Assembly: GCA_032191485.1 (NCBI GenBank)
Contig: JAVDOI010000004.1
Location: forward strand, 16,519,443-16,583,442
DNA length: 64,000 nt
Source: Leptoclinus maculatus
Lineage: Eukaryota; Chordata; Actinopteri; Perciformes; Stichaeidae
Reading direction: 5' to 3'
Shown here one piece after another: positions 23,373 to 34,718 of the stretch. Made by a program: the position numbers and the translations under genes. Each line of letters opens with the position of its first letter. Position 1 is the stretch's first letter. The notes beneath the pieces are model-generated. The model did not search any database and was not told where the DNA came from. It saw only the letters and a list, made by a program, of their open reading frames with translations.

Positions 23373-26300
23373 GTGCCTGCCAGATAAGCTGCTCTCATAC
23401 GTTTCTGTGAAGCAGACCAAACTTCTGTGAATGCCACCAGCTCTCTGCTGAAACTGCACTTCAGCGCCAGATGCTGCTGTTTTCGCTGGCGAAGCACATT
23501 TCTCCCTCTCTGCTTCTCTCAAAGGATGGCCATATCAGTGCCGACACTGAAAAACTGCTTCCCATTTCCTCCCCCTCTTTCCTCACCATGCTTGCAAAGG
23601 ACACTCACACACATACATACACACAGACGAAAAATACTAAAATAATCGTACAAAAATACAGGACGGAAGAGAGGACGCAGGTTTACGAGAGAGGAGTGCA
23701 ACTGCACACTGACCTCATGGTCAAAAGGAAGATGGCCTCGCTACCATTCACACACTGAGGCTGAGGTCAGGGCGCTGTGAAGGCCAGTCAACTTCTTCCA
23801 GATCAAAATCTGAAAACTATTTCTTCACGAAAGGATAGGTTTCCCATTTTTCAAGTCTGTCTTTAAACAATTGTCAGGTGGCCATACAAACATCCAAACT
23901 GTTTTTTGCTCGCTTTAATCATTCCACTTGATCATATTGATCATCCTTCCTAATGTGATTCCTGTGTAAGGGGTGGGGTACAACATAGGACAAAAGGATA
24001 ATTAAATACAGTATGAAGAGGAAGAATGATTACAGCAAGCGAAACATGTTTAAATGTTCATATAGGCACCTGTCTATTGGTTGAAAAATGGGAAACCTAT
24101 CCTTTAATAAAGAAATAGCTTTCAGAATTAGATGTGGAAGAAGTTGATTGAGCTGCACGACGCCCTGACCTCAGCATCAGTAGGTGAATGGGAGCGAGCC
24201 ATGTTTCTGTTGACCATGTAGTCAGTATGCGGTTGCACTCCTCTCTCATAAACCTGCGTCCTCTCTTCCATCTTGTGTTTTTGGGGATTTTTTTGTTGAT
24301 TGTGAACCTATCCTTTAAAGGTGCAAGATACCAGATTGGGAGCGTTTTGATTGCCTCTAAACTGCTCACAGCAAACGGTGCAAACAATGTTTGTTCCGAA
24401 TGAGTGCTGACGGAGCAGAGAAGTGTTTACCTGAGGGGGAACCGGAGGGAGGGTGCTACGCTTCCACAACGAAGCTGTCAGTCGGGACGGCGCTATCAAG
24501 CTCTAACCGCCATATGACAACAGTGTAGAGCGGCGGCCGTGAGCTAACCAGCTGGTCACTAACATGCACTAAAAGCATGCACGGCTATGTTAGCAAAGCA
24601 AGGATCATAAAAAGCAACACACATAGAGGAAGAGCAACTTCATTCTTTGCTCAGGTTGACATTACTCGTACTACATCTTTACAAAGCTAATAGCTGTTTG
24701 CTGCCATGTTAATGCTCTGAATGTATTCTTCGTTTTTTGCTCAGGGGAACTGTCATGTTAAATGGTAGGAAAGCCTTCCCTATACTGCCTGCCCACCCCA
24801 AACACTGAGAACTAACCTCAGACCAGCAGCACCGTGCGTATGCTCTGTGTTTGACTCGTTGTGTGTCTATCAACTTGGACTATTCTGGGATCTACTCACA
24901 CTACATCTCGTTAAGAGAGATCAAGTGTCTATGTTTGGCGTCACGGTAGCCACCTGACTTCGGCCTCCGCTCCGTTACTCACAAACGCACACAGTTAGGA
25001 AATCAATGAAAGGATCTGTACAGCAGTTAACCTTCAACTGAGGTTAGTCGTCGAGAGGAGAAGATGGAGTGAAGAAATTGGAAATGAAAGCAAAAATGTG
25101 TGGCGATGAAAGAGGAAAAAAATAGTTGAACAAGATGAAAAGAGGACAGAAGACAGACAAAGGCTGATACGATTGTTTTTTTAATTTGACAACAACAAAG
25201 ACAGAGAGTGGATTTAAACCGAGACATGACACGAGGACAGAACATGATGAAGGAAAGACAGACAAACAACAAGTTACTGTCAAACATGGATCATCCAGCA
25301 TGATGTCAGCACAATGAGACTAAAAGACACAATCAAGTCCTTGGGGAACAGAGATTGATTTATAGTGTTATGAAATGTTGACCACAACAGCATGGTGAAT
25401 GTTGAGACGTAACATTAATGCAGAGCCGCAGAGAATTTGAGGCTTTAAATATCTTTGCCTCAGTCAGGAAGGTTTAGAGACGGAAACTTCTTCTTTGGGT
25501 ACAAAACAACACACAGCAGTCAGTCAGTCAGTCAGTCAGTCAGTCAGTCACCACGGCGCTCTGAATGCACATCAAGAACAAAGTTAGACATCTTGTCGTC
25601 TTCTAGCCCCGCTAGGTGCTTTTGTAACTACAACACTGTTTTTGATAGTTCACACATCCATCCGTGTGGAGCACCCGAAATCCAGTTCAGACAAGACTGA
25701 CAGGATATCTTCAGTGAGGAACATTATAAATAAAACATATTCTATAATGTTCTTCGCTGCTTCAGAAAGTGTTTTTTTGAATGTCGACTATCCTACCCCT
25801 TAGACCACAGTAATGATATTATTTGAGTTTTTAAGCGATAAGTCAAATAATCAAGACACTAATAAACAAATTAATTGATAATGAACATGATCTTTAGTTG
25901 CAGCCCTAATGTGTAATTTGTGTGTTTTGGTTTTTGCGAGAGATTATTGCATTTGTGATCTATAGCTACTTAAATAAGTCAAATATAATATAGTAATATA
26001 GTAAATTACTACACTGAATAAGGTGCTTCTGATGACTAAAGTATAATTTTAAGGCACAGAAACAGCTCTGTGGTACCAATAAGCTCGTCAAACTAGAGAA
26101 AACCCGAATGTTTGCAGCGTGCTCTCATAAAATACCTGCTGATCCCTTGTGCTTTGTATTGGAAACCACTGGTCATTCTCATCTTTCATGATCAATCAAT
26201 CACCCATACACATTCACCGACAAACTTGCAAACCCTATTCTGCACCCACTTTTCTCAGTCCCAAAGAGAAGTGCAGACACACACACACACACACACACAT

Positions 26301-29300
26301 TCAGTCATTGCCTCCCCAGTCCACCTCCGGCTCGTCGTCCAGCCTGAGGATGAGGTAAGAGAGCAGCTGGAAGAGGTTCTGCCACAGCAGCACAGCCACG
26401 TAAAAGTAAATGTCGCTTACGTCCGTCTGGCACGTGACTCCAGCGAAGCTCATGTCGCACACGCACACAAACTTGTTGATGAGGTTGCGGCAGTAGCCTC
26501 CGTTCAGACAGGGGTTGGACTTGCACTCGTCCACCTCCTGCTCACACCTAACAACACAGAGTCACAGTGCAGTCAGGGACACTCATGTCAAGGAAGTTAC
26601 CACGTACAGCATATAGTCATTCAGTAAGTTCTGAAGAAGAAAGGGCTCTGCTCTTTGAGGGAGCTCTCGAAGAATCCGAGCTCTGCTGGGAGAACTAACC
26701 CCCCCCCCTTAGCAAACACACATAGATCTTGGTTATGTCAATCATGCAAAAATGTATATCACATAAGGAGGAGGTTGGGGTGGTAGAGCAGGCATTGGCA
26801 TGATAGCAGAGTAGAAGTGAAAAGTGTCAGGACACAACTATGAATATGATTGGACGTTAGCTGAGAGCCACACAGCTGCCAATCAGCTAATGCAAAGTGT
26901 TCTGCACAAACTCACGCTGTGCTGTGTAGATAAATCAGTCTTAGTATCTCAGGCTGCTCTGGAGGCATTTTACTTATTTACAGGCAGGCCTTTCATTTAA
27001 TAATATTAATATTGTTTTCTTTCCTACCGGTGTCCAATGAAGCCAGGTTGACAGTCACAGTACAGCTCTCTGTCAGTGCAGTTGCCTCCATTGAAGCAGG
27101 TGTAGTTTCTGATGTCATCGCCGCACACAGAAACAGGCAGCTTAGGCCGACTACTTACAGGAGACAGACAGACATGTAAGAGGGTTAATACATGTGTTGT
27201 TTGTTAGCACCAGAGGTATTGAGGCGTTCAGCAGGTCACGTTCAGCAGAGTTTGACTTTTCAGTATCAGCCAAGCAGGAGCTGTATTGTTCAGCTTCCTG
27301 CAGCTCCCCACAGGGGAGACAAACAGGCTTAGGAGAGGACCAGGTTAATAACATGAAAGTCCTCTGGCCACTATTCACCAGCAGGAGGTCAAATCAAATG
27401 TACGGGAATGAAAAAGCCAATCATTTATCTTTGGCCTCTTTAACCTTGTGTGTGCCTGAGGCACAGCTGTTCTGTTCCAAAATGTTATTTATCTGTTGTC
27501 AATTCATCCATCAATGGTTACAAAATACTGTATTTGTTACTTTGGAAAGCGTAAACATTTTTGGAGGTGAAGTTTTAATTTTAGAGGAATCATTTTGAAC
27601 TACGGCTGTCACTCATTTGAAACAGTTGGTATCTCATTTAAAGACAAACGATGTCACAGGCAGTGTTAATATTAGCTTTGCTTGGCATTTTGTTGCACAC
27701 AGCTGAAACAAAAAAACAGGCGACATCGTACATGACATTTGAGAGATGAATATCTAACGGGAAACAAATAGCTAACACCTGAGAAATAGGAAAAAAGAAA
27801 AAAAAAAACTTACATTCTTTTGACAACAATGTACCACGGAATTTCTTCAATGCGTTCACTGGAGAGACACAGAAAGAAAGACGGGGAAAGGGGGTAGAAA
27901 GAGACACAAACAAAAAAAGAAGTCATTTTGATGAAAACTTTACAGCATAGACGTTCCCAGTAAAAGGTGATGTGCAGCTTGTCTTAGCGAAGACACTTGC
28001 AAAGGTTTTCCTTGTGCAAAAGAGGCCAAATGCAAGAGGCTGTGTGTTTACAGGATAAATGCTCGGAGGCGTTCCCCTGCTGGTTCTCCGAGGCAAACGG
28101 TAGATGACAGGGAGTTTGTGTAGTGAGACACCGCAGCAGACTGAGGCCTTTTTCTGGCTGACACTAGAATAGCAATGCAACATCTGAGACGCTCACAGCA
28201 GGCGTGGTTGAAATGCTGAACAGAGGCAGCGATGTGGAGACATTGAAGGACTTTATTTGTGTTGTAGTGTGGTCCCTTGTTTGTGCAAATTGGAGCATTT
28301 ATTTGTGTATTTTGTGTTTACTCAGTAACTAAGCTCCCAAAACTGTTCATAGAAGAGAAAAGTTTTCTTCAGAGCATACAATATTTATCTGTCAATGTTT
28401 CACACAAGCCTGTGACTACGATGTTTTATTCTATTATACTAGTTCTATTCTGAACTCACTTGCAAAGGGGTCCGGTGTAGTTCTCAGGGCAGAGGCAGGC
28501 GTACCTGTCTGGCCCATGCAGACAGGTGCCTCCATGGGCACACAGGTGATTCTCACACATATCCACCTCCTCGTCACAGTCATCGCCTGCGTAGCCGGAC
28601 TCACAGGTGCACTCGTAGGTCAGCCCGTTCACGCTGCAGTTGCCGTGAGCGCAGGGACCGGAAGCGCAGGTGTCGCTGAAGAAGCTGCAGCGTCCCCCGG
28701 CCCAGCCTTCGGCACAGCTGCAGTTGTAGGTGTTGAAGAGGTCCTGGCACTCCCCTCCGTTCAGGCAGGGGTTGGGCTCGCACACGGGGCCCCCGCTGCA
28801 GCCGAGGAGCGGTGGTTGTTGTGATGTCGCGATGAACTGCTCCTCCTGCAGGCGTGGGAGGTTCACATCGGAGGAGCCAAAGTAAGGCAGGGCAATGCCA
28901 CCTAGCTCTACTGTGCCCAGGCACCCAACTAGGGACCACCCAGCGTCAGGGGCCAGGCCCCCTAAGAAGATGTCCACCCCCTGCCTGAGGAAGTTCAGGT
29001 TGCCTCCTTGGCTCCTGGAAATGCTGGCGTCCTCTATTCCTTCATCCAGCACCAGAGTCCAGCGGGAGGCTTGTGCCCATGGCGCTGCCATGAACAGGTG
29101 GACGCTGTGCCACTCACCGTCACTAACACTCGTCCTGCTGCTGAGACTGACCGTCGACACAGCCTGCTCTCCCTCCTCCTCCTCCTCCTCCTCTTTGGTG
29201 GGACTCTGCAGCTCCATGAAGAGGAAACCGCCCTGGACGGAGAGTGTAATGAACGCTGAGCCCTTCTCTGCGTGGAGAATAGCCGTGTTACGCTTTCGTG

Positions 29301-32300
29301 TGCGTAGGTTTAGGGAGAGGTTAGTTAGGTGGCGGGATATGTGACCGTTTCCCCGGTAGGACAACACAGTGCTGTCATTCAGGAAGGTTGCATTGGAGTA
29401 GCCTAGGAGATTAGACAGAATATATGTTGTGTATATTCATTTACACATTTACACGCACCATTTAAACTCTTTTGTCGATTGGCGTCTTGTTTAGATCAGG
29501 CTTTATGCATGACAATACAACAAAGGCATGAGGCAAGAGCACAGATTTGTGATGTAAAGAAACATTAGGTGTTATTACAGCATGGCATTGAGCTGTTTTA
29601 TAACACTGCAATCTATTTAGGCAACAAGATGGGGTCATCTGTGGGAAATATCCGTAACAAGCAGGTATCCTCGAGTTAATCACTGTACATGTGTGGTTCA
29701 CAAGAGGCAACCCAGCAAATCACTAATCCCAGCAAAAATAAGGATAAGCTGGCCTCAGGCCAATCCTGCTTTACGGAGCACATAGAATATACTGTGTGGG
29801 CAGATTGAGGACAATAGGCCTATATAATCAAGCATGTTGTGTCATTCGGTTACATGGTGGCCAATTAAGTCAACAATGACCGATTCCACAAACAAGGTCA
29901 AAGATTAGGTAACATAGCAATGTAAGTCTAAAAGGTAAACAACTTTGTGTCTGGGTTTAAGAGCTTTTATGTAACGAAGAAATGATGTCAAGTAAAACAA
30001 GGTAACAAACTTTACTACTATGGAAGTCCATTAAGTCATTATAATAAGGAAGTATATCAAAATAATGACTTAGTGTCTCAAAATGATGAGAAACTTTCTC
30101 ATTATTTTGTGATAATAAATCATTAAAATAACACAAGATCTTTTTTTTTCTCAAACGACTTGGGACGTTTAAACACTGCTGAAATTGTAGCCACCACTTA
30201 CATTCATATCCCTGGTTCAGCATCCTGCACTCTGAGTCTGTGGGGCAGGGTGACAGCTCGCACCACCTGACCTCTTCACAGCGCCGCCCTGCTGTCTTGG
30301 GAGGGCAGGTGCAGGTGAAGTCATCCCACATGGAGTAACACATCCCACCGTTTAGACAAGGGTTCATCTGAGGAGGAAACATTGACACGGGTGCTTACTT
30401 TTACCAAATAATATCTCATGTCCTTGCACTTTATATGATATGTAACTATGTATGAATTGTATCTGAATGATTTCCTGGTCATGAGCGAGGTCTCAATTTT
30501 AAGCATGATTTTAAGTTTTGAATCCATTTCTGCACGCCCTGAACCAGCTCACACTAAAGAGTTAAGAGAATAAGGTTGACAAAGTTCAAAGAAACTCACA
30601 CCACAGGCATTGTCCCCTGTACATCCAGCAGTCACATTTTCCATGAGCTCCTGAGGATAAGATCTCACTGAGGTGTCCAACCCAAAGAACTGCAGCCGCC
30701 TGTCGTTGATCCTCAGGTCCTGGATACAGCCTTTAAAATATCCACCAAACACTGAAGTGGTCCAACTCTCCAAAAGGCCTCCCACATACACAGTATGTCC
30801 TGCTTGGACATTGACTGTCCTGACTTCCACAACACCCTGTTTTTGAGCGTCTACATACAGAGACATACGATGCTCCACCACCTGTACACTCACAAAGTGG
30901 ACTTCCCCGTCATCAATTGCACTCTGTGCCTTCAGACTCAGCTGTAAGTTATTCAGCTGAACTGTGATCTTGCCGTTCTCCAGCCGCATGTGCAGGTACT
31001 GGCTGCTGCTGTTGGCGAGCGCCAGGAGGAGTCCGCGGTGCCTCCGTGTACGCAGGAAGAGGGAGATGGAGAAGTCGTCATGCAGATCATCGGTGACAGT
31101 GAACGCTGCATAACTGTGAGAGTCCTCATTCCCAAAGCGTGCGGTCACGTGTTCTGCAAAAAAGGGGAAAATATAAGAAATGTTTCAGGTTACCGATGAG
31201 AGAAAAGTGACTTGGCTCGGTGTCAACATTAGGAAAACAAATCCTTTCAGCTTGGCCAGCATGCATGTTCAAAGGGGTTTCATAAGTCAAAGATATGATG
31301 TATTTGCAGTCCTCTGAGTGAAAACAGTATAAGGAAAAGGATAGCATTCAACCAAAGACCAAAAGAGCTTACACTCACAAATCTATTTGACTAAAATGAA
31401 TACTTTTTAGTCAATAGTCAATTACTTAATAGTTTTAATCTTCATCTATGCTGAGAACAGACACCAAATATTTACTGTTAAAAGAGCATTATGACAGCTT
31501 TGTGTATTTTCAGAACTAACTGACTGTAGGAAGAGGAAATGTAAGCAGCCAGCAGCCCTCATGTTCTGTGTGTTCTGTGTACACTGTCAGCACTTTCCAC
31601 TGTGGGTTGGTCACCTTAAGACAGGCAGGACATTGAAAACACACAAAGCTAAAGCAGGGAGGACTAACAGTGTATGACAGGTCATATAAAAACCTTGTGA
31701 AAGCGTGTGTGGACATTTTCTAATTTGTTGGTGTGCATTTGTGCATATGTGAGTAACTTAAGTGAGAAATTCAAACTACAACTTTCTATTTCTTATTTAG
31801 ATTCTGATGTTTTCTGATTACAGTATTCAACTATCTACTCTTTCCTTGCATGTTCTGTGTGTTTCTAAAATAGAATCCCCTGTATCCTTAATCCAGTGCG
31901 TCAGATAAGAGGATCTCATGCCTCCGTCCTTCACTGTGGCCTTTGATTGGCCTCATCTCTAACCCCTTATTCTGTTACTCAGCAACTGAGGATGTCATCT
32001 AATTACCCACTTAAGAAATTTGGTGAAAATGACCTCGTACCCTTTCATGAAAACTCTATTAATCAGGTTATCTCAAAAAGTCCTGTTTCTGCATTTGATG
32101 ATTATCGGTACCAAACCTTTCCTTACATTTCTTTTGCGTGAGTGAAAAGAAAATGTAGTTTAAGTGGGCTACTAGCAAAAAACTAAAATCTTCTCCCAAT
32201 ATTTGACTCTGTGTTGCTGCTATTTGACCTGTTGAAGTCAATTATTTCACAGCTGTGAACATACCCTCCTCACAGTCCTGCCCCTCATAAGGCCTCAGGC

Positions 32301-34644
32301 ATCGGCACTGGTAGCTCTGCCACAGGTTGACACACTCTCCTCTGTTTTGGCAAGGCACGTCCAGGCAGCGGTCCCTGTGGCTGCAGCCAGGGGACACATT
32401 AACAGCAGAGTCGCTCAGCCAATCCTCTGGGACGATGAGCTGCCAGTCCACAAACACATCCCGCATGCAGCCAATAAATGCTGGAAGTGGATAGTCCTCA
32501 CTGGGGCCAGTTGACTCCTGAAGCACTCCTCCAATGAAAGTGTCCTGAGGAGGTAACGACAGCATGGCCAGGGTGCTGTGGACTTGGGCCACCTTGTGGC
32601 ACCACTGGCTCCTACAGCTCCCAGCATCATCCAAGAGTGTCAGACTGAGCATCCCACTTCCGAGCACAGCCTTCACAGAATGCCATTCTCCATCTGTGAC
32701 ATTGTGTGGAATCTCCAGGATCTGGTTTGGGCTTTCTGCCTCAGCCCCAGCAGAGGCGTCCTTCCTCAGTGAGAGACGAAGCTGCCCTTCGTCCAGCTCC
32801 AGGCTCACTAGCAGCCCCCTGCTGTTGCGCTGGAACAACAACGCTTTGGGCAGAGTAGTCTTGAAGCTTAGGATGATGTTGCAGGACTCTACGGTATCCA
32901 CCAGGGGACTCTGCAGCAGCAGGTAGCCTCTGCGTTCAAAGGAGAAGGTGGTGGGGGTCTGACAGAGGGGTCCAGTGTGACCAGGTGAGCAGGAACAGGT
33001 GTATCCCTGAGTCCCATCCAACAAGAAAGGAGAGCAGGAGCCTTGGTTCTGGCATTCATGTCCCTCACAGACCACTAGCCTCACCTCACAGTTTACACCT
33101 CCATAGAGGACACCATCATCAGGACTCTGTTTGAGGCAGTGGCAAACGTAGCCCTCAACATGGCTCTCACACCTGCCCCCATTCAGGCAGGGAATGGGAT
33201 CACACTGGTTTATCACCTCCTGGCAGAGGGAACCTGTCAGCAGAAAAATATAAAGTCACACCAAGCCTGTGTTTTTGCAGCAAGAGAAGAAACAAACCCT
33301 CTTAAACTCTGTTACTGCTGCCTTTAAACAACGTATGTATCGTGGCCTGTTTTTAATCGTTCTGCTCACTGAGGAGGGACTTGTCATTATTCCTTGTTCA
33401 GTGGTCTTGTAAACAATAGATTTCCCTGCTAAGTGTTTACTACAAACAAGTCACATTCATACACTTATTATGGGGGCAAAACAAAGGACATGTGCCCAGT
33501 TTTTCTCCCCTTTTCTTCCATATTTTGCCAACGCATGATATGTATATCATGGTTCCTGTTTTATCAAATTTCTTTGGTGCCTTGGATACCAGTCAAGTTA
33601 CCACCATACCCAACTATTACTTATCCATGTGTTATCTTTACCACATTGTTTGTCTGCTGGTTTGTGTTTGTCTCCAGAAATCTTGTTATGTGTTGGTTGC
33701 TATCAGCATTTAAAATGTGTACAGTAGACAAATGGTTAGATTTAAAAGCTTAAACAAATGCACATAAGGACTACAGCATACTGTAGAACAATACAGTAAC
33801 AACAGGTGTATTTGTTTTATATTGGTAAAAGAAAAGATAACAGAACACAGGACTTAAATACTTATTACGTAATGATATGCTAAATACAGTGGCGGCTGGT
33901 CCATAGAGGGCGCTAGGGCGCCGCCCCCCCTAGAGCTACAAAAAATAAAAATAAAAATAAAATTAAAAATATAAATAAAAATAAAATTTAAAATAAAAAT
34001 AAACTATACAAATTGTCAATATTTGTGTTTTTGAAACATGGAATCACCCAGTAATATGTGTAAAATATGATATCTGCGGTAAATATATGCTTTTCCTGCT
34101 TGTCCTCTCTGCCTGTCTGCTCTTCCTCTCTGTGTGTGCACGTCTCAGCTGGCTGGGGCGCTGGAAAAACTGCCCCAAAGAGGCGGGTCTATAAAGCAGT
34201 TTAGCCAATGCTGAGTAAAGATATAAATGAGTGACATACAATTCAGCCAATCAGCGTCCTCAAATAGATTCAGCTTGGGGCAGTTTTTTTCCTGCCCCAA
34301 GCTGCGCGTTCTCGTCAGGAGAAGTCTCTACAGGAGAGCGCCAGTGTGAGCACTACTCCTCCAAGACCCGTTTGAGAGGAGAACTGAGAGGAGAAACTAC
34401 TGAAAGAGTTGATCCCAGATCAGCCTGACCTCACAATCAGACAGCAGACTAGCAGGAAAGAGAAGCAGCACATGAAGCTTCTCTACTAGCTGTACACCAG
34501 ACAGGTTTGACTAGCTGGATGACGTCATGATAATAACGTATTTATCTTTTTAAAACAACGGGGACAGAACCAGCATGGACAGTTAGGGAGTGAGGGACAT
34601 GAAGCACCTGTCTGAGAAATGGATATATAGTTATATATATATAT

Positions 34645-34718
<74 letters not shown>

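Noticed and set aside
28516..28824. 102-codon + strand ORF Ala/Val-rich, and similar + strand ORFs at 28895-29344
   Set aside because: Antisense shadows of crb1 exon 9, produced by its GC-rich codons.
33970..34430. Short ORFs inside the hAT element as transposase remnants
   Set aside because: They show no transposase-like residues and the element is too short; it is better explained as non-autonomous.
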